From: Acidimicrobiales bacterium
GTDB lineage: Bacteria > Actinomycetota > Acidimicrobiia > Acidimicrobiales > SHLQ01
Assembly: GCA_020629375.1 (NCBI GenBank)
Contig: JAHDDK010000047.1
Location: 1 to 32,149 of the forward strand
Length of the DNA: 32,149 bases
Direction: 5' to 3'
Shown here: positions 24,867 through 32,149 of the stretch, in pieces
Layout: every line of letters begins with the position of its first letter
How positions within the stretch are numbered: the first letter of the stretch is position 1
Position numbers and translations under genes: made by a program
Notes under the pieces: generated by a model
What the model saw: the letters and a program-made list of their open reading frames with translations, nothing else
Told to the model about the DNA's origin: nothing
The model's database searches: none

Positions 24867-26099
24867 ATGCAGTTCGATCGGGCGTTTCCACGTCGGCAGA
24901 CCCGGCAGATCATGGTGGGCGATGTGGCGGTCGGAGGTGATGCGCCGGTCACCGTTCAGTCGATGACCATCACCAAGACGGCCGACCACGAAGCGACGCT
25001 TCAGCAGATCTACGCGCTCGCTGCGGCGGGTGCAGACATCGTTCGTTGCACCTGCAACAAGCCCGAGGCAGCTGAAGGGCTCGCACGCATCGTTCCACGT
25101 TCGCCCGTGCCGATCGTTGCCGACATTCACAACAACCACCGGATGGCGCTCGCCGCGCTCGATGCGGGTGTGCACTGTCTTCGCCTCAATCCGGGAAACA
25201 TCACGGACCCGACCAAGATCAAGCTCATTGCCCAGGAGTCAAAGGCGCGCAACGTGCCGATCCGTATCGGGGTCAATGGCGGCTCTCTCGATTCGTCGTT
25301 GTACGACGAGTCGGTCGGCGTCACCCCGGAGGCGATGGTCGAGTCGGCGATGCGCGAGCTGGCGTACTTTGACGAGGTCGGCTTCGACCTCGTCAAGATT
25401 TCGGTGAAGGCGTCGAGCGTGCCGTTGATGATCGAGGCGTATCGCCAACTTTCGGAAGCGACCGATCACCCGCTCCACCTCGGAGTGACCGAGGCCGGGC
25501 CGCCGCCTGCGGGCACGATCAAGGCGACCGCAGGCATTGCCACGCTTCTCGCCGAGGGCATCGGCGACACGATTCGGTATTCGCTGACGGCCGACCCGGT
25601 CGAGGAGGCGAAGGCTGGGCGTCAGCTGCTCGAGGCCCTCGGCCTTCGTGAGCGCAAGAACGTCGACCTGATTGCCTGCCCGAGCTGTGGCCGGGCCGAA
25701 ATCGATGTGTACAAGGTCGCCAACGATGCGATGGAGGCGTTCGAGGATCGCGAGATCCCCCTGCAGGTTGCCGTGATGGGTTGTGTCGTCAACGGGCCTG
25801 GAGAGGCCAAAGACGCCGACCTCGGCATCGCCGCGGGCAACAAGCGCGGCCACCTGTTCGTCAAGGGGGTCAATGTGGCCGTTGTCCCCGAGGACGAGAT
25901 GGTCGACCAGCTGCTCGACTGGGCGATCTTTCTCCACGAAGAGGGCGTCGACGCCACGATGGCTCGTGCCGAATCGACGCGCGACGCCGCGCGCAAGGCT
26001 GCCGAGGAGGATCGCGCCCGAAATCTCGACGAACGTGGCGATGACGCCAACGCCGCCGAGGCGGCGGTCGAACTCATCCGTAGTCGCACGTCGAGCTGA
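24867..26099 (+). CDS. ispG: 4-hydroxy-3-methylbut-2-enyl-diphosphate synthase (IspG/GcpE)
   Basis: The 410-residue enzyme converts MEcPP to HMBPP in the MEP pathway using a 4Fe-4S cluster. The TIM-barrel part has VTVQSMTITKTADHEAT, VADIHNN, LNPGN and RIGVNGGSLD. The cluster ligands are visible: Cys271 and Cys274 (CPSCGR), Cys306 and Glu313 (MGCVVNGPGE). A charged tail of about 45 residues (from ARAESTRDAARK) goes beyond the usual end. It is of the short bacterial type without the plant insert. The next gene starts directly after its stop codon. Confidence 0.96.
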   Translation: MQFDRAFPRRQTRQIMVGDVAVGGDAPVTVQSMTITKTADHEATLQQIYALAAAGADIVRCTCNKPEAAEGLARIVPRSPVPIVADIHNNHRMALAALDAGVHCLRLNPGNITDPTKIKLIAQESKARNVPIRIGVNGGSLDSSLYDESVGVTPEAMVESAMRELAYFDEVGFDLVKISVKASSVPLMIEAYRQLSEATDHPLHLGVTEAGPPPAGTIKATAGIATLLAEGIGDTIRYSLTADPVEEAKAGRQLLEALGLRERKNVDLIACPSCGRAEIDVYKVANDAMEAFEDREIPLQVAVMGCVVNGPGEAKDADLGIAAGNKRGHLFVKGVNVAVVPEDEMVDQLLDWAIFLHEEGVDATMARAESTRDAARKAAEEDRARNLDERGDDANAAEAAVELIRSRTSS

Positions 26100-26549
26100 A
26101 TGACGGTGGCTGAGGATCTTCGGACCGAGGCGCGAGTGTCGCTCGACGCGGCCCGGCGGGGCCTGCCGTCGACGTGCGCGATCAGCGGGGGAGTGGCGCA
26201 CGGTGCGGTCACGATGAAGACTCCGCGATCGAGTCGTCATCCGCGCGTGCACGCAATCAAGGTGCCGTTGAGCGAGGAGATCTTCACTCGCTGGTCGAAA
26301 CGCGAACGCCTCCACATCCGAGCGCGATGGTTTGCGGCGATCGCAACGGCGATCGCCATCGTCATCGTGATGCGCAACACGGGCCTTGGCCTTGCCGTTT
26401 TGGTTGGCGCGATTGCGATTCATCTGGTCGACCTCTGGGCCCGCAAGCAGAGCGATGCGCTGCGGCCGAAGCTTCGTCGCGATGGGGGCGATGTGGTGCT
26501 GGACGGGGTCCATCCAGAGTTCGCACGCGCTGTCGAGGCAATCGGGTAG
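26100..26549 (+). CDS. Hypothetical membrane-associated protein
   Basis: The 149-residue product starts at an ATG that abuts the ispG stop codon; an internal ATG at 26214 is another option. It has a basic N-terminal half, a conserved-looking PLSEEIFTRWSKRERLHIRARW, then two adjacent hydrophobic stretches (about 79-90 and 94-108) that could form a hairpin in the membrane, and a soluble tail. I do not recognise a family. Zero spacing suggests co-expression with ispG. The tail end overlaps a possible promoter for the rimP operon. Confidence 0.6.
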   Translation: MTVAEDLRTEARVSLDAARRGLPSTCAISGGVAHGAVTMKTPRSSRHPRVHAIKVPLSEEIFTRWSKRERLHIRARWFAAIATAIAIVIVMRNTGLGLAVLVGAIAIHLVDLWARKQSDALRPKLRRDGGDVVLDGVHPEFARAVEAIG

Positions 26550-26552
26550 GCT
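26547..26552 (+). promoter_or_regulatory. Putative -10 box (TAGGCT) for the rimP operon
   Basis: TAGGCT overlaps the stop of the preceding gene and lies about 165 bases before rimP. The same hexamer occurs before infB at 28437-28442. No -35 box is evident. If used, transcription would start near 26559, so the hairpin at 26589 would lie inside the leader. Confidence 0.35.
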
Positions 26553-26588
26553 CTTTTCGCACCTTCGATGGGCTCGATCCCGACGTTG

Positions 26589-26621
26589 TGGCGTGGGCTC
26601 CGGCCCACGCCATTGTTGTTT
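26589..26621 (+). terminator. Intrinsic-terminator-like hairpin before rimP
   Basis: TGGCGTGGGC and GCCCACGCCA form a perfect 10-bp GC-rich stem with a TCCG tetraloop, followed by TTGTTGTTT. It is the only classic stem plus T-rich tail seen in the window. It would end the ispG transcript or, if the TAGGCT promoter upstream is real, attenuate the rimP-nusA-infB operon, which NusA could sense. Confidence 0.7.
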
Positions 26622-26715
26622 CGGGAGCACCACTGCCTGGAGACGGTCAGCGCCCGTCGGATTCCGACACGGCGAACAGACGAACCGATTCGAACGAGAT
26701 AGCGAGGTGATGCAC

Positions 26716-27264
26716 GTGTCGACGACCGAGAATGCTCCCGCGCTCGTGCGGACACTCGAATCTCTCGTTGAGCCGATCGCCGACTTCCACGGCGTCGAGC
26801 TCGTCGACGTCGAATTCAACAACGGCGTCGCCAAAATCGTCATCGACGAGCCAGATGGCGTGATCAGTCAGTCGTTGATCGATGTCACGAAAGCCATCTC
26901 CCGGATGCTCGACGACGAGGATCCGATCCCCGGCCGATTCACGCTCGAAGTCACGAGTCCGGGCGTCGAGCGCCCCCTCAAGCGACCGCAGCACTTTCAG
27001 CGGGCGATTGGCGAGGAAGTGTCGATCAAGACCCGTCCCGAGGTCGAAGGCGATCGTCGAGTCGAAGGCGACCTCGTACTCGCCGACGGCGAATCGATCA
27101 CGGTGAAGACCGCGGAGGACGCCGAGCGAACGCTTCGCTACGGCGAAATCCAGACTGCACGAACCGTCTTCCATTGGGGTCCGACCCCGAAAAAGGGCGG
27201 CCCGAAATCCCCGAACGGTAAAGCCAAGAACGGCAAAGCGAAGAAAGGACAGCAGGCCCGATGA
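26716..27264 (+). CDS. rimP: Ribosome maturation factor RimP
   Basis: The 182-residue protein shows the RimP pattern: LVEPIADFHGVELVDVEF, VTKAISRMLDDEDPIPGRFTLEVTSPGVERPLKRPQHF. It assists 30S assembly. A Lys/Gly-rich tail (KKGGPKSPNGKAKNGKAKKG) extends the C-terminus and may bind RNA. GTG 26716 is preferred because GAGG at 26704-26707 sits 8 bases upstream; ATG 26710, adding two residues, is only 2 bases from it. Its stop overlaps the nusA ATG by four bases. Confidence 0.93.
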   Translation: MSTTENAPALVRTLESLVEPIADFHGVELVDVEFNNGVAKIVIDEPDGVISQSLIDVTKAISRMLDDEDPIPGRFTLEVTSPGVERPLKRPQHFQRAIGEEVSIKTRPEVEGDRRVEGDLVLADGESITVKTAEDAERTLRYGEIQTARTVFHWGPTPKKGGPKSPNGKAKNGKAKKGQQAR

Positions 27265-28433
27265 ATGCAGAAATGCTCGAAGCCCTGCAGGCACTGGCCC
27301 GAGAGAAAGGCATCTCGGTCGACGCGTTGTTCGCCGCGCTCGCGGATGCGCTCGAGTCCGCGTACAAGCGCATGCCCGACGCCGAGGAGTACTCGTGGGT
27401 CACGATCGATCCGGAGACCATGGACATTCGCGTCATGGCGCAGGAGCTCGACGAGGACTACAACCCGGTCGGCGACGAATACGACGTCACGCCGGACAAC
27501 TTCGGCCGCATCGCCGCGCAGACCGCACGCCAGGTGATGACGCAGCGGATTCGTGAGGCCGAACGCGAGCTGAAGTATGAGGAATACGCGGGCCGCGAGG
27601 GCGACATCGTCACCGGCATGATCCAGCAGACCGATGCCCGGTACACGCTGCTCGACCTGGGACGGGTCGAGGCGCTCCTGCCGCAGAGCGAACAGGTCAT
27701 GTTCGAGCGTCCGGAGCCAAACGCTCGCCTCAAGGCGTACATCGTCGAGGTTCGCAAGACGGCGAAGGGTCCACAGATCGTGGTCAGCCGGACGCACCCC
27801 GGGCTCGTCCGTCGTTTGTTCGAGCTCGAAGTTCCCGAGATCGCCGACGGCATTGTCGAGATCAAGGCGTGTGCCCGAGAGCCAGGGCATCGCACGAAGA
27901 TCGCCGTGGCGTCCAACGACTCAAACGTCGACCCTGTTGGCGCATGTGTCGGCGCTCGCGGTGCGCGCGTCCGCCAGGTCGTCACTGAGCTCCGCGGCGA
28001 GAAGATCGACATCGTGCCCTTCTCCGAAGATCTTCCCGACTTCGTGATGAAGGCACTGTCACCGGCGAAGGTCAAAGAGGTTCGACTCATCGAAGAGACC
28101 GGAACCGCCGAAGTGATCGTGCCCGATTTCCAGCTTTCTCTGGCGATCGGCAAAGAGGGGCAGAATGCTCGCCTCGCCGCACGGTTGACCGGGTGGCGCG
28201 TCGACATCAAGTCCGAGACCCAGCTGGCCCAAGAAGAGGCCTACGGCGACGTCGATTGGGCGGAGGGCGAATGGGTGGTCGACCCCGAGAGTGGCGAGCA
28301 GGTCTGGAAGCCCGCCGACGGGGGAGAGGGCGTTTCCGCAGACGAATGGAATGCCGCCGAATCCGAACCGGATGAGGTATCGGCAGACGAGGCAGACGCC
28401 ACGTCCACGGATGAGGCTTCTGAAGAAGAATAG
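27261..28433 (+). CDS. nusA: Transcription termination/antitermination factor NusA
   Basis: The 390-residue protein has the RNA-polymerase-binding N-terminal domain (1 to about 110, MNAEMLEALQALAREKGIS), an S1 domain (about 113-180, GREGDIVTGMIQQTDARYTLLDLGRVEALLP), and two KH domains (about 180-325, with DPVGACVGARGARVRQVVTELRGEKIDIV and AIGKEGQNARLAARLTGWRVDI). It ends in an acidic tail (ADEADATSTDEASEEE) and lacks the C-terminal acidic repeats found in E. coli NusA. It controls pausing and termination. The start overlaps the rimP stop. No ylxR gene follows, although this is its common place. Confidence 0.96.
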   Translation: MNAEMLEALQALAREKGISVDALFAALADALESAYKRMPDAEEYSWVTIDPETMDIRVMAQELDEDYNPVGDEYDVTPDNFGRIAAQTARQVMTQRIREAERELKYEEYAGREGDIVTGMIQQTDARYTLLDLGRVEALLPQSEQVMFERPEPNARLKAYIVEVRKTAKGPQIVVSRTHPGLVRRLFELEVPEIADGIVEIKACAREPGHRTKIAVASNDSNVDPVGACVGARGARVRQVVTELRGEKIDIVPFSEDLPDFVMKALSPAKVKEVRLIEETGTAEVIVPDFQLSLAIGKEGQNARLAARLTGWRVDIKSETQLAQEEAYGDVDWAEGEWVVDPESGEQVWKPADGGEGVSADEWNAAESEPDEVSADEADATSTDEASEEE

Positions 28434-28436
28434 GAA

Positions 28437-28442
28437 TAGGCT
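28437..28442 (+). promoter_or_regulatory. Putative internal promoter (TAGGCT) for infB
   Basis: TAGGCT starts 4 bases after the nusA stop and matches the hexamer found before rimP. It would give infB a leader of about 40 bases. Evidence is the motif alone. Confidence 0.3.
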
Positions 28443-28489
28443 GGTGGGCTGATCGCGCAGCGGTCAGACCGGACGGACGAAAGAAATCA

Positions 28490-31357
28490 TTGGCAGCAAA
28501 GATCCGCGTCTACGAACTCGCACGGGAGCTCGGGCTCTCCAACAAGGAGACCCTTGATCTCTGTGACGCGCTCGGAATCGGAGCGAAGAGTCACTCGTCG
28601 TCGATCGTCGACGCACAGGCGGACCGCGTTCGCCGGAAGGCCGAACGCGAGGGCCTGATCCGAGAAGCTCCTCCTGAAGAAGAGGCCCCGAAAGACGCAG
28701 CTCCAGCCGCTGAGGCCAAGCCGGTCGTGTCGACGAAGAAGGCGCCGCCGAAGGCTGCGGCCCCCGCTTCGACCGCACCTGCGGCAGAGCCCGTGCCGGA
28801 CCCCGATCCGGAGCCGGTGCCCGCACCGGTCGCCGAAGCATCTGCTCCCGATCCGGTGCCTGCGCCCGAACCGGTCGCCGAAGCACCTGCGGCCGAACCA
28901 GAGCCCGCGCCCGAACCGGCGCCTGAGCCCGCACCTGAGGTTGTCGAGCCGATCACGTCGAGTGACCCGCTGGATACGACTCTCGAACCCGACCAGCAGA
29001 TGCCCAAGGGCATCGTCTCGTCGAAGGACTCGCGACGCCCCGTCGCCGAGGGCCCGGTGCCGCCGCCGCCAACGGCAACTCCACGGAAGCCGAAGCCCGA
29101 AGGTGGAGAGGCCTCCGAGCCCCCATCGATCGATGGGCCCTCAAAGCAGTCGCCGCGTGCGAAGGGGCCGACGTCGCTGTCGGGAAAGCCGATTCCTCCC
29201 CCTCCTGGCCCGCCGCGGTCTGCGTCCGGTAAGCCGATTCCGCCACCTCCGGGTCGACCCGGTGGCCCACCGCGTGGCGGTGGGGGTTCGCGCCCCGGTG
29301 GCTATGGAGGCGGACCGCCTCGTAGCGGCAGTGGCGGAGGACCACGTCCGGGTGGCCCGCGTCAGAGCGTTCCCGGAGCGGGTGGACCTCCTGGTGGCGG
29401 TGGTGGCCGCCCCGGCGGTGGTGGCCGTCCTGGCGGTCCCGCCGGACGACGTCCTCCAAAACGGAAGGGGCGTCGTCGTCGCAACCGCGAAGAGCTCCAG
29501 CCGATGAACGTTCCGAGCTACAGCTCGCAGGACGCTCCGGTCCCCGTCGGCCAGATCGTCATCGAGCGGGCAATCACACCGCTCGATCTCGGACCCCGGT
29601 TCAACCGCACAGCCGCAGACGTCGTGCGATTCATGATGCAACAGGGCGAGATGGTCACGGCGACCCAGTCGCTGTCCGACGAGCTCATCGAGGCTTTCGC
29701 CAACGACCTCGGCGCAGACATCAAGATCGTCAACCCCGGTGAGGAACAAGAAGTCGAGCTCCGAAAGATGCTCGGCTTCGACGACGACGATGTCGAAGAC
29801 GACGATGTCGACGAAGACGCAGAGGGTGCGCCGCTACGCCCGCCGGTGATCACCGTCATGGGTCACGTCGATCACGGCAAGACGAAACTTCTCGACCGGA
29901 TTCGAAATGCCAATGTCGTTGACGGTGAGGCCGGTGGCATCACCCAGCACATCGGTGCGTACCAGACCGAACGCAATGGTGCGCTCCTGACATTCATCGA
30001 CACCCCAGGCCACGAGGCGTTCACCGCCATGCGGTCGCGGGGCGCGCAGGCCACCGACATCGTGATCTTGGTCGTCGCTGCCGACGACGGGGTCATGCCG
30101 CAGACGATCGAGGCGCTCAACCACGCCAAGGCGGCTGAGGTGCCCATCGTCGTCGCGGTCAACAAGATCGATCGCGAGAACGCCAATCCGCAGCGGGTGC
30201 TGACACAGCTCACGGAGTACGACCTCATCCCCGAGTCCTTCGGCGGAGACACGATCGTGCAGGAAATCTCAGCACTCCAGGACATCGGTATCGACGAGCT
30301 GCTCGATCAGCTGCTCGTCGTGTCCGAGCTCGCCGAGCTCCGTGCTGACCCCGATGATCGAGCGCAGGGCGTTGTCCTCGAATCGAACCTCGATATCGGC
30401 CGTGGCCCCGTGGCAACGGTTCTCGTCCAGACCGGCACGCTCAAAGTGGGCGATCCGATGGTGTCAGGCGCGGCGTGGGGCCGGGTGCGTGCGCTCATCA
30501 ACGATCGTGGCGAGAGCGTGAAGGTCGCCGGACCGTCGACGCCGGTTCAGGTGCTCGGTCTCAGCGAGGTCGCCGAAGCAGGCGACGAGTTTGTCATCGC
30601 CCCGAGCGAGAAAGTCGCTTCCAAGGTCGCCGACACTCGTGAGCATTGGCAGCGCCAGTCGAGCCTCGGCCGCGACGCGGCAGCGACGAGCGGTGGAGCG
30701 CGTCTCGAAGACATCTTCGAGCAGATCCAGCGCGGTGAGGCTGCCAAGCTCAATCTCATCATCAAGGCCGACGTCAACGGCTCGCTCGAAGCGGTCACCG
30801 ACTCGCTTCGCAAGCTGGAGACGCCCGAGGTCAGCCCGACCTTTGTGCACCGAGGAGTCGGTGGCATCACGGAGAACGACATCTCGCTTGCGGGAGCGTC
30901 CAACGCAACGATCATCGGCTTCAATGTCCGTCCGGACCGCAAGGCCCGCGAAATGGCCGAGGCCGAACACGTCGAGATCCGCACATACGAGATCATCTAC
31001 AAACTGCTCGAGGACATCGAGTCGGCGATGGTCGGCATGCTCGCTCCGGAGTTCGAAGAAGTCGTCACCGGCGATGCCGAGGTCCGCGAGATCTTCTCCG
31101 TGCCCCGCATCGGCAAGATCGCCGGTTGCTACGTCCAGAACGGCGTCATTACCCGTGGCTCGAAGGTGCGCTTCATTCGTGAGGGCACGATCATCTGGAA
31201 GGGCGACATCAAGTCGCTGCGACGGTTCAAAGAAGACGCGCGTGAGGTAGCCGCTGGCTACGAGTGCGGTATCGGTCTGAGCGACTTCCAGGATCTCAAA
31301 GAGGGCGACATCATCGAGACCTACGAGGAGCGCGAGATCGAGCGTTCGATCTCGTAG
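28490..31357 (+). CDS. infB: Translation initiation factor IF-2
   Basis: The 955-residue GTPase starts at TTG 28490, giving [21 protein letters not shown], the IF2_N domain. Next come a Pro/Ala/Glu-rich stretch (about 60-155) and a Gly/Arg/Pro-rich stretch (about 240-330), then the G domain with GHVDHGKT (458-465), DTPGHEAF (504-511) and NKID (558-561), domain II and the C-terminal fMet-tRNA-binding domains. It places initiator tRNA on the 30S subunit. The long, low-complexity N-terminal part is typical of actinobacteria. The TTG start has only a weak GAAAG site at 28479-28483; no ATG or GTG is available nearby that keeps the IF2_N domain. Confidence 0.96.
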   Translation: MAAKIRVYELARELGLSNKETLDLCDALGIGAKSHSSSIVDAQADRVRRKAEREGLIREAPPEEEAPKDAAPAAEAKPVVSTKKAPPKAAAPASTAPAAEPVPDPDPEPVPAPVAEASAPDPVPAPEPVAEAPAAEPEPAPEPAPEPAPEVVEPITSSDPLDTTLEPDQQMPKGIVSSKDSRRPVAEGPVPPPPTATPRKPKPEGGEASEPPSIDGPSKQSPRAKGPTSLSGKPIPPPPGPPRSASGKPIPPPPGRPGGPPRGGGGSRPGGYGGGPPRSGSGGGPRPGGPRQSVPGAGGPPGGGGGRPGGGGRPGGPAGRRPPKRKGRRRRNREELQPMNVPSYSSQDAPVPVGQIVIERAITPLDLGPRFNRTAADVVRFMMQQGEMVTATQSLSDELIEAFANDLGADIKIVNPGEEQEVELRKMLGFDDDDVEDDDVDEDAEGAPLRPPVITVMGHVDHGKTKLLDRIRNANVVDGEAGGITQHIGAYQTERNGALLTFIDTPGHEAFTAMRSRGAQATDIVILVVAADDGVMPQTIEALNHAKAAEVPIVVAVNKIDRENANPQRVLTQLTEYDLIPESFGGDTIVQEISALQDIGIDELLDQLLVVSELAELRADPDDRAQGVVLESNLDIGRGPVATVLVQTGTLKVGDPMVSGAAWGRVRALINDRGESVKVAGPSTPVQVLGLSEVAEAGDEFVIAPSEKVASKVADTREHWQRQSSLGRDAAATSGGARLEDIFEQIQRGEAAKLNLIIKADVNGSLEAVTDSLRKLETPEVSPTFVHRGVGGITENDISLAGASNATIIGFNVRPDRKAREMAEAEHVEIRTYEIIYKLLEDIESAMVGMLAPEFEEVVTGDAEVREIFSVPRIGKIAGCYVQNGVITRGSKVRFIREGTIIWKGDIKSLRRFKEDAREVAAGYECGIGLSDFQDLKEGDIIETYEEREIERSIS

Positions 31358-31380
31358 GACCGGCACCGCTCGGTCTGACT

Positions 31381-31674
31381 GTGCACGTGCTCGCTCTCGA
31401 CGTCCGCTTGCGGATCCGCGAGGCGCGTACGCTCAAAGACAAGCGATCGGTCGTTCGGTCGGTGCTCGAGCGAAACCAGGCCCGAAACGGGGTTTCGGTG
31501 GCCGAGGTCGGCGACCTTGACGACGTTGGAGTCGCTCAACTCGGTTTCGTCACCGTATCGGGGTCGCCAGCGGTGGCCGAAGACACGATCGACCGTGTCG
31601 AACGCGACATCTGGAGTCGAACGGAGGTCGAGGTGCTCGACATGGAACGAACGTGGATGGAGATGGACCGATGA
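31381..31674 (+). CDS. DUF503 (YlxP-like) family protein
   Basis: The 97-residue protein begins at GTG 31381 with HVLALDVRLRIREARTLKDKRSVVRSVLER, the DUF503 signature, and continues GVSVAEVGDLDDVGVAQLGFVTVSG. YlxP-type genes commonly sit between infB and rbfA, and the family is thought to act in ribosome assembly or RNA binding, though the role is unproven. It lies 23 bases after infB and overlaps the next start by ATGA. Confidence 0.88.
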   Translation: MHVLALDVRLRIREARTLKDKRSVVRSVLERNQARNGVSVAEVGDLDDVGVAQLGFVTVSGSPAVAEDTIDRVERDIWSRTEVEVLDMERTWMEMDR

Positions 31675-32149
31675 GTCGTAGACGTCGGCACCTGCCGAGC
31701 AGAGATCCAGGCGCTCAACGATCGTCACGGCTCAGCGAGCTCCTGCGCGAGATCATCGCTGAAGAGCTCCAACGCATCGACGACGAGCGCCTGGACTGGG
31801 TATCGGTCACGCACGTGGCCACGGACCGAAGCCTTGATCGTGCGGTGGTCTTCTTCACTGCCGCGCTGGGCGAGCCGGAGGACGAGGACGCCCTCGTCGA
31901 GGTGTTTGAGGAGCATCGTGCGCGGCTGCAACACGCGATCGGTCGACAAGCGACCCTCCGCCGGACGCCGCCGCTCCAGTTCGAGCCCGATCGCCAGCTT
32001 CGGACCGCGACGCGCATTGACGAACTGCTCGATGCTGGCCTGGAGGGCCTGAGCGGTTCGGAGGGTGGTTCCGCCCGTGGTGAGGACGCCGGCATGGAGG
32101 GCCTGAGCGGTTCGGAGGGTGGTTCCGCCCGTGGTGAGGACGCCGGCCT
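31671..32149 (+). CDS. rbfA: Ribosome-binding factor A, cut by the window end
   Basis: From ATG 31671 the frame stays open to the last base: 159 full codons, no stop. The first 118 or so residues are RbfA (SSRLSELLREIIAEELQRI; RLDWVSVTHVATDRSLDRAVVFFTAL-like strand; RLQHAIGRQATLRRTPPLQFEPD). It matures the 30S subunit. Usual RbfA ends near residue 120-130; here it runs into 18-residue repeats (EGLSGSEGGSARGEDAG) that continue past the window. It overlaps the DUF503 stop by four bases. Confidence 0.92.
   Translation, partial: MSRRRRHLPSRDPGAQRSSRLSELLREIIAEELQRIDDERLDWVSVTHVATDRSLDRAVVFFTAALGEPEDEDALVEVFEEHRARLQHAIGRQATLRRTPPLQFEPDRQLRTATRIDELLDAGLEGLSGSEGGSARGEDAGMEGLSGSEGGSARGEDAG
32041..32149 (+). 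repeat. 54-bp tandem repeat at the 3' end of rbfA
   Basis: Copies 32041-32094 and 32095-32148 differ only in the final base. Base 32149 starts what may be a third copy. The unit is 18 codons, so the frame is kept. The window ends inside it. Confidence 0.92.

Noticed and set aside
24578..24952. A 124-codon minus-strand frame across the protease-ispG gap
   Set aside because: It overlaps the start of ispG, has no ribosome-binding site, and its Arg/Pro/Ala-rich content reflects the inverted repeats.
25239..26843. A 534-codon open frame on the minus strand over ispG
   Set aside because: It crosses ispG, the next small gene and the rimP leader; no recognisable protein pattern.

Overview
The window is about 32 kb of high-GC chromosome that looks like the core genome of an actinobacterium, most likely a non-mycobacterial, non-Streptomyces line such as Acidimicrobiia (Ilumatobacter-like). 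The phylum rests on gene content and order: a DUF3107 protein beside two ArsA-like ATPases, a PdtaS-type histidine kinase, and the classic actinobacterial run dprA, xer, whiG, M23, rpsB, tsf, pyrH, frr, cdsA, dxr, rip, ispG, rimP, nusA, infB, DUF503, rbfA. The class is my inference. No tRNA, rRNA, CRISPR, prophage or insertion-sequence gene is visible. All full-length genes look intact; only the last gene is cut by the window edge.

Positions 52-5388: a small membrane protein diverges from mrp, followed by DUF3107, two ArsA/Get3-like ATPases overlapping by 4 bases, and a PdtaS-like kinase, all on the plus strand and tightly packed. Positions 5534-9730 are more accessory: a secreted protein built from a duplicated beta-sandwich plus Ig-like module, a membrane-fused spermidine-synthase-like protein on the minus strand, yraN, a 36-residue membrane microprotein missed by size cut-offs, a small cytochrome c lipoprotein and a perfect 37-bp inverted repeat. 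Positions 9730-11490 encode a secreted RTX-repeat plus VanY-like peptidase fusion.

Positions 11627-16712: comM/yifB and dprA (4-base overlap), a Xer recombinase, the sigma factor WhiG and a degenerate LytM/M23 protein. Positions 16849-24546: S2, EF-Ts, UMP kinase, RRF, CdsA, DXR and a site-2 protease. Two of these carry unusual appendages: S2 has an Ala/Glu-rich linker and an extra C-terminal domain, and CdsA has about 235 acidic residues before its membrane part. A 320-bp gap rich in inverted repeats follows, then ispG and a small membrane protein. A terminator-like hairpin precedes the rimP-nusA-infB-DUF503-rbfA translation operon. ylxR is absent from its usual place between nusA and infB, and rbfA ends in a near-perfect 54-bp tandem repeat that runs off the window.

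Together the genes cover envelope and isoprenoid precursor synthesis (CdsA, DXR, IspG), translation (S2, EF-Ts, RRF, RimP, IF2, RbfA), DNA uptake and recombination (DprA, ComM, Xer) and signalling (PdtaS-like, WhiG, Rip). Several genes have a TANNNT hexamer 6-8 bases before the start codon, suggesting leaderless transcription. I found no clear multi-gene novel system. The best candidates for something new are the structured rip-ispG gap, the appended domains and repeats on housekeeping proteins, and the hairpin over the frr ribosome-binding site.
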